Positions 25,101-38,000 of a stretch of 64,000 nucleotides of DNA are shown here, one piece after another (within the stretch, counting starts at the first letter, position 1; every line of letters starts with the position of its first letter). The DNA is from Apostichopus japonicus (Eukaryota; Echinodermata; Holothuroidea; Aspidochirotida; Stichopodidae), in assembly GCF_037975245.1 (NCBI RefSeq), contig NC_092561.1:13573001-13637000 (forward strand). The letters run 5' to 3'. The notes under the pieces were generated by a model. It ran no database searches and was not told where the DNA came from. It saw only the letters and a program-made list of their open reading frames with translations. A program made the position numbers and the translations under genes.

Positions 25101-28100
25101 TCTTGGTTGGTGATATGTCTATTTGTGAATTCCTTCTCAGGGGAGGGGTTGCCCAGGCCACCCATTGGCGACACCACTGATCTGTTCTCAGCTCACCTAA
25201 TCCTTTCCAAAAAAATTAAAGAACATTTTAGATCCAGGCCCAATTCAAGCAGAAATTTGACAGATTAATATTGAACTGAAAATATGTCACTGTTATGTAA
25301 AGTATCTTTATAATTTGAACGTTTGTTGCAAAGATAACATGTTTTGTTGAACATCCCTCAGAATATTGTAGTTTTGATTTCTGTTTTTTTTTTAATATAT
25401 TAAAAATTATATAAGCATATATAAGTGGGTTAGTGGGAATAAAATTACTGTTCGGTGGATATTGACAATTATATTTCTTGATGGAATACCATTTTTAATG
25501 TACTTTGTGTGTGACTGTCACAATGATTTTCTGATCTTTATAGCCTAACATGATTGGATGTGAAGGTGAAGTCACTCCATGAAGTAGCACCTTTCAGTAA
25601 ATTCCCCTGCATTAACAGATCATTGAATGTTGTCTTGATGACCTTAACTGCATCTTTATTGAAGAATTCCAGCACTTAGCCAACACGGAGGATCTATAGA
25701 AAAGCTTGTTCAATCCAGAATTTGCAATTTATAAAATTGACAGTATAGCTGTGATGTGTAATAATTCAGTCTAAAGGACCGACTGTTCAGTCTGATATCA
25801 GTCTTATAGACTGAAAGTATTCAATCTTATTAAGACTGGTGCTGCAATAAATCAGTCTAAACTGCTGACTGTTCAGTCTAAAGTGGTTTGATTTTCAGTC
25901 TATTAGACTGAAGAGTATTTAGTCTAATTAAGACTGACCTTCAGTCTTTACATTTCAGACTGGAATTCAGTCTAAGTAGTCTGATCCCTTATCCCATCCA
26001 TCATTAGACTGAAATTTCAGTCGATTAGACTGAAATTTCAGTCTCTCATTTTAAGAGAGAGATACACTGTTTGAGATCTATACTATATTTGTCACCTGAT
26101 TAAGAAATCAGAGTGTATATATTGCATGCGATAGGCCCACAGCTGTGTACTTAAATGTGCTACATTTCGTGACCACATTCTAAATACAGATTCAAAAGGT
26201 ATATACTGTATATAAATGATGCAGTGTACACATTAACAAGGGTTGGTCCTATAGCATACAACTGTATGCGATATAGTAAATATTCTTCGGAAAGTGTTAT
26301 CCATTATCGTAAGAGAGGGCAGAGGGTAATAAACATAAGGTAGAAAAAAGATCCGAAGACGGGATGAATACATACTGTTATTTCCTTTGCCGAAAGCAAG
26401 AAACAAAAAATCACATTGAAATTGTCAGCTTGAATTTGGTTTTCTTCAAGAAACCCAGAATTATTATCCAAGAACCATTAAAGTTTTATATTTAAAAAGA
26501 TGACTTTTAGATATACTGTATGTGATGCCCTGTCTAAGAAACCTGTGTATTGCATGTGATAAAGTAGCCTACATGTACAACAATAGTATGCGGAAATCAT
26601 AACTAATTGTAGTAGTGATAACTTTTAGTACTTGCAGTACTTTGTCAACCGAATCCTGATGAGTGAAATGTGAACAATAAAAAAAACCTTGTTTCTATTT
26701 TCATAAAAATTTGTGGCTGCAGTTCCTTTTCAAAAAGTCTTGCCTGCTGTGGCCAGTTACTTCGACTTGACGGTGACGTCGCTGCACTTTCACTGTCGCT
26801 TCACCTATCACATGCAAATGAGCTCTGCCACGACTTCGCAGGAGAAAGCCCTGTCGCGACTTCACAGGGGATATCCCTGATTGATTACATACTGTATCAA
26901 CAAATATTCTCATGCCTTTTGGCACTTTTCCTTAAGGTAAACAGTTGGGCGGACTCATATAGACTCTAATAGGTGATGCCATGTTAAGAAATATATTTTT
27001 TAATTCGAAATGATACTTTTTGTAGTCGTCAAGACCACCAGAGTTATATGCAATTATCATTTTAGGTCCGCAAAGATGTATTTCAGAGATTTCAGTATGC
27101 ACAATGTGATATACAAATATGGGCCATGCTGTTTATTTGGTAACCAGGTCTAAGTCTGCAACAACGCTTCCAGTGTGTGTGCATTAAGGATTCTTCATGA
27201 TTTAATTAGTATCTCTGATCTGGCTTGTCCTACCTGCAACATCAATCGTCGTGAGAACGGTCAGGGGACAGGATTTTTCGTCCGTGGCCCTGAAAGTGAT
27301 GAAAAGCAGTTGTATAAAGTTCAGCTGCTTCCTCTCAAACTGACCTTCATGACATATCCCAATGTATTCCAGGTCTGTAGAGGACATGTTAAACTAAAAT
27401 TGTCAATCCAGTGCAACTGTTAAGTTGCTGCTAATAAACGAAGACAATTTGCCAAAACCTGGCCCATCAGGATTTGTAAACCACATGACATGTTGTAAAA
27501 ATACACGTACAATAATCTAAAAGAAAATCTTACTGAAACGTTACTTACAGGTAGATACATTATTCACTTCAAAAGCATATCCAGTCCAAGTTAAGGTAGT
27601 GCATCTATATGATGTTACATTTTAAGACAATCATAGGGGAAGAAAGGTGGGGAGGAAGGCATATTGTATTATAAAACATTCCAATATGTCGCTTGGCAAT
27701 GAACAACAAAGACAAATTACCATATTTTCCATAATTGGTGGTAAGCACTCGCTCGTGTAATTACTATAGTAGATCTCCCATGGAAGCATCACAATATATC
27801 TTTCTGCTGCCAGGGTTGTGTTAGGATGTGCTGTTAGGATATGCTGTTTACCAGTATATTCCATTGACACGTCCCGCACCGAACTCTACAAGCTGCTGAA
27901 CCACCTACCTGTAAATTTACAATTTAATACATGACGGTATCTATTCAATTAAAATATATGGCGAGATAACCACAGCATTGCATAATAAGCTAACAGTTGC
28001 CTATCAATTGTTTCCATTGCTATCTACTCTATCTATCTCTCTGAATACTGAGCACCATGATAAAACGTTCAGTTAACTTTATATTATAAACAAACTGTGC

Positions 28101-28743
28101 TTTAAAGGCGGTTTTCAATGGCACATCATAAGTAGCTAATAAAATACCACTAAAGCATCCCGATGGAAGCTGCCTAGAAAGCAGCATTTGTGCTGGACAT
28201 GGAGAGGACCGGGAGGGTGGGGGCAGGAGGGCATATATCCTAATTCCAAAGTAACGATTTCACATGATCCTCACTATAATTGTTCTAAATTAAACTTGTG
28301 GTGATAAGATGGAACATGGCGACGAGATCGTGTGGGGTCAACGAACGTCAAACTTACATTTCATAACTATGATCAAGAATCATAAACAGTTTTAATTGGA
28401 TATTTTTCATAGGATCTGTCTTTACTTTTTAACAGGTAAGAGGAGCAGTGTTATAACCAAGACGGTCGGATGATTGCCGCTTACCAAGTATAGGTTACGA
28501 GAATTATCTTGAATAGATTCCCTTAAGAACCTTTTATATCTTGAATTTCTCCCGGAATTAATTGGACGAAACGGTTTCGCTTTAAAACCACTAGCCATAC
28601 AAGCTGGATGGCTCACGCGCATAGGACACTTAAAGTACCCTTTGAACTTCCGAGTGCATCAGTTTGTTCATTTGTATTCAATTGGCAGCAATAAAGTTTT
28701 GTCTCAATGGTTACTAACCAGACCGAATCGTACCATGCCTGCA

Positions 28744-28785
<42 letters not shown>

Positions 28786-31700
28786 ACGAAAATCCACGTT
28801 TACTCCAAAAGAAAATATTATTAGAGAAAACCAGAGAAATAAGATATGACTCATAATTGACAAATAAGGAGTAAGTTTTAGAAAATATATTGGAATTTTC
28901 GGTCCCCCTGGGACCTTCGTCAGCAATACTTGGCAGTCGAATGAGAAGTACAAAATGTGACACAATGAAAGTATGACGCTAGATAAGTGTAAGTTGCAAT
29001 GATGGAATTAAAACCAAATAAACCATGACTATACAGGAAGCGGATTAAGGAGCAGAGAACGGATTACATATGCTTGTAGAACTGGTAGTTGTTAAGGGGT
29101 CCCAAGTCTTTGTTGAGGCCGGTGATGTGAGACTTAATACGAAAGATCCAATCGATTTCTTTACGTTTACGTTCAGTAGTTGATTTGAAGTTCGAGGCAA
29201 TTAAAATACATTTTAGGTTTTTTAGAGAATGACCATGAAGATTGAAATGTTCGGACACTGGGAATCCTGCAAAATTATCACGAATAGATTTTTTGTGATT
29301 ATTAAAACGTAAGCGGAATCGGGAGCCTGTTTCACCTACATAATTGCCCTCTTTGCAAAGTACACAATAGAAAATGTAAATAACATTAATAGAATCACAA
29401 GAGAGGGAAGGGGGTCTAAGACTAAAGTCAACATTGGGAATCTTGACCACGGTGCCTGGGGTAATATGGGGGCATATTTGGCATCTAGGTTTACCGCAAG
29501 GAAAATTGCCTGCGGAGGTGGAAACTGAGCGGGGGAGTCTGGAGGAAGTGAGAAGAAATTTAAGATTGGGGGGTTGACGAAATGCTAGCATGGGGGGTAC
29601 CTTAAACGATTCTCCTACAGACTGATCGTCTTGAAATACAGCAAATTCCTGTTTGATGGAGCGAATGAAAGATTTGATGAGGGGGTTGTAACTGGTAACG
29701 AACGGAATGCGTGTGTTGGGACTTTTAGACTTGTATTTTAATAAGTCCTCACGGCTCAACTTGTCGGCCCTGGAAATACCCTGTCTAATTAAGTGAAGGG
29801 GGTATCCGACGTTCAAGAAATAACCAGTTAATATGGATACCTGGTGTTTAAAATCACATGGGTTGGAGCAAATGCGTTTAAGTCTAAGGCATTGGCTGTA
29901 AACAATAGAACTCTTGAGATTATGTGGGTGAAAACTATTAAAGTGTAAATACATATGAATATCAGTGGGCTTATAATAGACCGAAGTGGTTAAGGAATTG
30001 CCATCCAACTTGACCAGAACATCTAGGAATGAAATTTGATGTTTGGAAACTTCGACAGAAAATTTAATGCTGTCATGAAAAGAATTAACATGATCAAAGA
30101 AAGACTTAAGAGATTCTTCACCATGTGGCCAGACAAAAAATATATCGTCAATATATCTATAATAATGTGATGGCTTAAGAGGAGAAGTGGATAGCATTTC
30201 CTGTTCTAATTCGTGCATAAATATGTTGGCGTAACAAGGTGCCATCTTAGTGCCCATAGCGGTACCATTGATTTGTAGATAATATTTCCCGTTAAAAGAG
30301 AAATAATTATTACTTAATATGAAACGTAAAATGGGACCAAGATCATCACCTAAAGTGGGGTTGGTGGCATGCTCACGAAGAAAATTTTGACAAGCGATAA
30401 TTCCCTCATCATGAGGGATATTAGTGTACAAAGAGGATACATCCATAGTAACGAGTAAGGAATTAATTGGTAACGCCTGAGCATGCCACCAACCCCACTT
30501 TAGGTGATGATCTTGGTCCCATTTTACGTTTCATATTAAGTAATAATTATTTCTCTTTTAACGGGAAATATTATCTACAAATCAATGGTACCGCTATGGG
30601 CACTAAGATGGCACCTTGTTACGCCAACATATTTATGCACGAATTAGAACAGGAAATGCTATCCACTTCTCCTCTTAAGCCATCACATTATTATAGATAT
30701 ATTGACGATATATTTTTTGTCTGGCCACATGGTGAAGAATCTCTTAAGTCTTTCTTTGATCATGTTAATTCTTTTCATGACAGCATTAAATTTTCTGTCG
30801 AAGTTTCCAAACATCAAATTTCATTCCTAGATGTTCTGGTCAAGTTGGATGGCAATTCCTTAACCACTTCGGTCTATTATAAGCCCACTGATATTCATAT
30901 GTATTTACACTTTAATAGTTTTCACCCACATAATCTCAAGAGTTCTATTGTTTACAGCCAATGCCTTAGACTTAAACGCATTTGCTCCAACCCATGTGAT
31001 TTTAAACACCAGGTATCCATATTAACTGGTTATTTCTTGAACGTCGGATACCCCCTTCACTTAATTAGACAGGGTATTTCCAGGGCCGACAAGTTGAGCC
31101 GTGAGGACTTATTAAAATACAAGTCTAAAAGTCCCAACACACGCATTCCGTTCGTTACCAGTTACAACCCCCTCATCAAATCTTTCATTCGCTCCATCAA
31201 ACGGGAATTTGCTGTATTTCAAGACGATCAGTCTGTAGGAGAATCGTTTAAGGTACCCCCCATGCTAGCATTTCGTCAACCCCCCAATCTTAAATTTCTT
31301 CTCACTTCCTCCAGACTCCCCCGCTCAGTTTCCACCTCCGCAGGCAATTTTCCTTGCGGTAAACCTAGATGCCAAATATGCCCCCATATTACCCCAGGCA
31401 CCGTGGTCAAGATTCCCAATGTTGACTTTAGTCTTAGACCCCCTTCCCTCTCTTGTGATTCTATTAATGTTATTTACATTTTCTATTGTGTACTTTGCAA
31501 AGAGGGCAATTATGTAGGTGAAACAGGCTCCCGATTCCGCTTACGTTTTAATAATCACAAAAAATCTATTCGTGATAATTTTGCAGGATTCCCAGTGTCC
31601 GAACATTTCAATCTTCATGGTCATTCTCTAAAAAACCTAAAATGTATTTTAATTGCCTCGAACTTCAAATCAACTACTGAACGTAAACGTAAAGAAATCG

Positions 31701-32029
31701 ATTGGATCTTTCGTATTAAGTCTCACATCACCGGCCTCAACAAAGACTTGGGACCCCTTAACAACTACCAGTTCTACAAGCATATGTAATCCGTTCTCTG
31801 CTCCTTAATCCGCTTCCTGTATAGTCATGGTTTATTTGGTTTTAATTCCATCATTGCAACTTACACTTATCTAGCGTCATACTTTCATTGTGTCACATTT
31901 TGTACTTCTCATTCGACTGCCAAGTATTGCTGACGAAGGTCCCAGGGGGACCGAAAATTCCAATATATTTTCTAAAACTTACTCCTTATTTGTCAATTAT
32001 GAGTCATATCTTATTTCTCTGGTTTTCTC

Positions 32030-32064
<35 letters not shown>

Positions 32065-35000
32065 CCATTGTAAGTTATCCAAGAGGTCTATATTGTACCA
32101 CGTTCAACATCATATAGACCACAGAGACCCCACAAGTCATAATGTTTTCCATGTCATTAGACATGCGCATTCAAAACCATATACTACTGGGAACAGTACG
32201 CATTCAATTGGAATGGTGGCGGGCATGCACATATACTTAACACTATTTATACATAAACTACATAGGCTTACCCTTTATATAATGGGATGTTTTTTTAGAA
32301 TAGAAACCTTTTTTTGCCCATGCACTTCGATAACTTAGATACCTTTTTATCATAGGCATATTTTCTATACTTTATCAATTGAAGTATATGTTTTTGGTAG
32401 TTTTTAGCTCAAATATACCGGTATTACATCTCATTTATATTGTAAGTAATCACACACACCCAAATGGCCCCGACCACGAAAGCAAGTAGCAAGTAGTTCT
32501 AAGTTGGGGGTGGGTGACGGATCGAGGCGGTACCAACAATATTGGTGATCTGCAACTTGCGGTGAAACACATGGTGTGTCACAGTTCGGCACCAACTATA
32601 ACAGTGTATAACATAAAAGTATTATTCATATAGCCTATACTATAACACGCATTTTTCTACTAGGTTGTACCGACATCACTTTATTATACGGTACCTGCGG
32701 TGTGCATCGCTGCAAATAAACTGATATTGAGAAGTTCAAATGTCTTTGCAGTTTTTTGACAAAGGTGGGGCGGGGCATATGAGGCTGTACGTCGGGAGGG
32801 ATGTGTCCCACCCCACACTGACACCCAATACCCAGCCTGGTAACGGGCCTGAATGGAATAATAAGTTAGTAACTTCTTAACGTCTATTTGACTTGAAAAT
32901 CAAAACACTTCTACCATGGTACTGTTTTAGTTTTTTAATCAATTACAAATGCATTTTGAAAGAAAAAAAAAACTTATCAGCTTTAGAAGAAACAAGTTAT
33001 GGCACAAAAAGCAAAGCAGATCGTTTAACAAAATGGCCAAAAAAATTCTCCAAATGATGGCAAGGACTCAGTATTAATCGTGCACAATAGACTCTCATCC
33101 ACACTCTACACACGTTAAGTAATATTATCTAGTTTCGGCTTGCATGATGCATTTCAACTTTTGACTTTTTGAAATTACTATCACGTCAAGACACAAATGC
33201 GTTCCTCCCTTCCCTCCATTATATTACATTCTGTTAAAAAAATGGTGTTCATGTCTAGCTACTTTCAATCGATTGCCGTTCACGACTGAATTACAGTTAA
33301 CCGAGCCCTTCATTGTAAATTATTGACAGTTGGAACTACTATGTCGACTACCAGCATATCTTCTTGATCGAAATAGTAGAAGGCCTACTGTAAATTTGTT
33401 GTGACTACCAACCGTTACGAAATTGACAGGTACACTTTTTCAATGCGATGATTTTCTTCTGTGGAAATCACTAATACTGTATATCTATCACATACTGTAA
33501 GTAACTCTCATAACCAATCAAACACAGAACAGGACGAATGTGGGCGGTAGGTCTCCTTACGTACCCAGTGTGATCATATAATTGTCCCCCTGGGGGGAAA
33601 ATATTTACACATTGTAATTACTTAAAATCTGTTCATTTTGTCAATAGGGACCCAAGTATTGACAGATAGGTATTGAAATGAAGTTTTAATTTTTATAATT
33701 TTTTTTTCATAATTGAGCTAATTAGATGTGTAAATATGCAAATGAGGTTATGATACAAACAATGTACTTTTTTTGCCCATTTGAAATTATTTTGATGAAA
33801 TCTGCTGGACTTTTGATAGTTTGATGAGTTCAAGACATGTTATTTCATAAGTAAAATATAATTTGATATTTGAATGTGAGGAATATGACTGATTTTCCCC
33901 CCTCCAAACAAACAAATGTATTCTGTAATACATTGGTAGCCACGCGTAACGGTAAGTCTATATATACCAATTGCGCTACATACACAATACATAGTACATA
34001 CAGTGTGCAAACAGTGTGCATACAGTATGCGGCTTACCGTATCAGAATTTCAGAATTTCATCGTCAGAATCTTCTTCTCCAACGGCTGGATGGTCAAATT
34101 GCCCATAAAAAGAAGGTCTAACGCCTCTTAGAAGTATTTAGCCATGATAATATGTGCTAAATAGTTACCGTTTCAATTACGTGAGTGATTGCATTGACCC
34201 TAACGACGCGAAGCATATCAACTGTGGTTGACCGAAATTCTATACCGTAGAAATGCTCGAGTTGAATTGCTAGGGATTACTCACAAAGTGGAGGCGCTAT
34301 TGCTTAATTGTTTCTATGTAGAGTTGAATTTCAGTGTGACGCTTCTGGAGAGCTAAAAATCTTTTCTGTAGGGTGAGGCATTCGGGAGAAATATTTTCGG
34401 AAAGTTGACCGTTTTTTGGCCTTAACATAGACCGAAAAACGTTATTTTTTGACATATTTTCCCCAAATATAGAGCCATCTCTCTACATATGCCTCTGAGG
34501 CTCCTGATTTGATTCCTTGTATGTATTAGCTGGTTGTATAAGATAGGGTCAGTTGACTGAAATTTTTCACTGTTCTCACGATTTTTTTTGAAAAACGACC
34601 GGTGTTTTGAATGTAAACAAACCTTTGAAGACAAAAAAAAAAAAAAAGTCCATGTGACCCCCTCGGAAAAAGGTTGTTTATTGATGCAGGCTGTCTTATG
34701 TGCAAAATAAAGCTATGGGAAGCTCTCTAGTGTATTCCTATCTCGAGTAATGATTTTCTAAAAGCATGTGTCATTAAAGGGCAATATTAGTTCAAGGAGT
34801 TAAAAACCAGAAGCGACATTTGTACCACTACCCAACACTATACGTACGTTTGCAAGACATTTGCAAGCCGGCACTCTCCTAACGGACATGTATGCATACA
34901 GGAAGGCACTAACCTATAGGAACGGCACATGTTTACACCCTCATACATCCTCATATACCAGCGCATGCGTGTTACTGCACTTGTTGTCAGGCACACCATA

Positions 35001-38000
35001 TACATTATAGTGCGTTGGACTAGCTGGCCACTTAATTTAATGGATCCGAAATTCAATCTGAAATGTAGGTCTACATGGGTTGGGGATTTTGAAAATGAAC
35101 TGAGCAAAACCAAAAAAAAAGCTGCCTTACACGATTCTACTACTTCTGCAAGTTAGGTCCTTACGTTTAGCCTTAATTAGGCATAGCTACAGTACAAACT
35201 TCTGGCTTCATGCCTTCCTATCATACTCACGTCCGTGTTTCGTCAAGTGGGTGTTATTTATCAGGACTGATTTCATAGAACTATTAATCTTCTTTTTCAG
35301 CGTCCGAAAGAAATATTAGACAGGCTTTGAAATGTGTGTCGTACACACTAGCAAACGTATTGTTAACAAGGAGTTACACCTTACAAGCTGCATTTGTAGT
35401 TAGTTCTATTGTTGAATGCATTCTAATTCATCGCGGACAAAGAAACAATACCCTTTGTCCCTTTCTGAGACATTTTGTATGCTCGCTATACCAAAGGAAC
35501 TTGGTAAATTTACAAAGCAACTTCAGACTGGAACAATTATACGTTCATTAATGGTTGTACGCCTTCCTGCTCTGTTACTAAATACTGACATAGGTGCCAT
35601 ATCTAACAAGAATAAATCATGTCTTCATGCTGTGATAAAATCTGACAAAACCCTCATCAATTTCCTAAAAAAAAAATAGGTGGAGAATCAAGTTGATAAA
35701 TTACAATTCATTTATCCAAATCATCTGTAGTATTACCCCCTGTATGGATATAACCTACCTTAATATTACTCACACAACGTGTTTGATGATGAATTTCGGA
35801 AAACAAACTTCCGAAACAGATGCAATGTGTCTTATTTTAATGAACTCTGACCAGGTGGGTTTAATGGAGAAAAGCTGTAGCAATCGAAAGAAAGAAATTT
35901 ATTTATGTTGCCCTTATGGCGCGAACGATGTATCGTCAAATCCCTGCGACCGCCCAAATCAGCATGTTCATTACACAAATGTAACCTTGATATACTCGTA
36001 TCGTTCACCTTCTTTACCCAATTTCACGGAGGAAACGTTTGAAAAAACATATTTATTCCTTACAATGGAAGAAAATGACACAGTTTTGCAGGCTACATCG
36101 GTAAGACCGAAAGAAAGATACTATTCAAGTATGATGGACCTAACACAGGCTAGCCACGAAAGTGCAAGTAAGTCCTTGGCCTAACGGTCGTAAAAAACAG
36201 AGAGATTCGATTGGCGCAAGATCTGTTGGGCGAGGCTTGCAAATTTTGATTGAAGTTTGTAGAATCTACATACTCGTTAAAAAAATCAGGCGAAATTTAT
36301 TCATCTCAAAATGTTTAACGACAGATAACTCAATAAGAATAATGATTATTAATATGAAAACTGCATAGGACGGTGTTATTTTCCCTGAGCTTTATAGGGC
36401 AGTAAGCTGGAAAGGTCGAAGTTAAAGTTTGACAATCACACATTGAGACTATAAGCAACCCATCGATATCACGTGCATCTCGGTGTATTTTCTTTAGTCG
36501 TCAGTATGCCATGGAATAATGAATGTGTGGCAGTACCGATAGCGTATAAAAAATACGTGCGTAATTGTTGGAGGCTCATTGTACAACCAAACAGATCATT
36601 CATTAATCGAGGCCGGTAACAATCGGCTTCAATTATGGGACTGACTCTGCTTTTGATTCTCCATGCATTGATTGTTGTTTGTACTTGCATTACTCACTGC
36701 GCACGTGTCCGGATTGACGCCAGAATATTTTGAAACTGTCATGCGGATCGCAAATCGTACTGAACAATGCTCCTATAACACATATGTATGTACTGTTTGG
36801 TTTAAACAAACCAATACTTCACTGTATAGATTGTAGAAATATCCTTCTTTCATATTTACTTTTGCTTTGATTTAGCTCCTATCATCGGCTCCCTTGCTAG
36901 ACATTTCTCATACCGACAATTGGGAATAGTTGGAGGAAGTCTTGTTGGAGGAGGTTATATCTGTTCAGGGTTGTTTGCAAATCACGGCTTGCATTTCCTG
37001 GGTTTTGCTGTTATAGCAGGTAAATCATTTATTTTGATGAAGAATGTAATAATTATTTTAAGTACGTTGCTATCAGAATTGTCAATTCAAATGCCAAATG
37101 TTCATTAAACATTACTTTTTTACTAAAATATTACCAAAATTAAGGCCAGAAAAGTGTTAACACTCCACTCTACTAAGGGAATAGTAAATAACTGATTCTT
37201 TCCTCCTTCCATCTAGGTTTAGGATTTGGTTTTTTATTCCTACCAGCTGTTCTCTGTTTACGTGAGCAGGCGCCAGATCACTTCGCCAGCTTGATGCCTT
37301 TAGCAACATTAGGGGGATATGTTGGCGTTGTTTTACTACCAGGTATCGTCGAGGTTTTTCTAGAGAATTATGGTCTTCGTGGCGCCTTTTGTCTTTTTGG
37401 TGCATTGTCTTGGAACACGATACCATGTGGTCTACTTCTTGTCAGTGGAAAAGGAAAACAGTATGAAACCCTCAGCAATTCCGGTGATAAATCAGAACCA
37501 AGTCAAGAGGTCGAGGCGTTCGATGAGGACAGTCATAACTTCACAAATTTAAAATATGGAATGCGACCTTTACGATTTTTTGCCAATGTTCTCAAAGAAC
37601 ATTTGTCATTGTTCTTGGACTTTACCTTCACATTATTCTTCATCACAGCTAATACAAGAAGATTTCCAAGCGATACTTGGACTTTATTTTTAATACCGTA
37701 TAACCAAGAACTTGGAATGACCAAAAGTAATGCTGTATTTATTTCATCAGTCGGAGGTATTGGCGGTATCGTTGGTAGATTCGTTGCAGCCGCTTCGTTT
37801 AAACTGACGAAAATAATTTCACCTTTGACCTTATTTGCGTTATGTTATTGTCTCAATGCGATCATATTCGCCTCCTTCTCGCTGTGGAATAACCCTATAT
37901 TTTTGACTTTTTGCGGATTTTCGAGTGCTCTCCTGTTATCTTTCTTGGCTGGTACAACATCGGGAATCCTACTTCAACTCAGTTCACCTGAAACCTTCCG

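Larger units (their letters stand above)
28741..30479 (-). mobile_element. Penelope-like element, left member of head-to-head pair
   Basis: The minus-strand copy runs from a 5' end at the junction (about 30,479) to a 3' end in a (TA)n tract (28,746-28,780). The 3' non-coding tail contains GACGAAGGTCCCAGGGGG-like sequence. It keeps about 107 bp of coding 5' sequence (30,373-30,479) absent from its partner, and about 40 bp more at the 3' end. Confidence 0.85.

Noticed and set aside
28613-28965. Open frames running through the (TA)n tract
   Set aside because: The Tyr-Ile runs are simply translated TA repeat, and the rest is the Penelope 3' non-coding tail.
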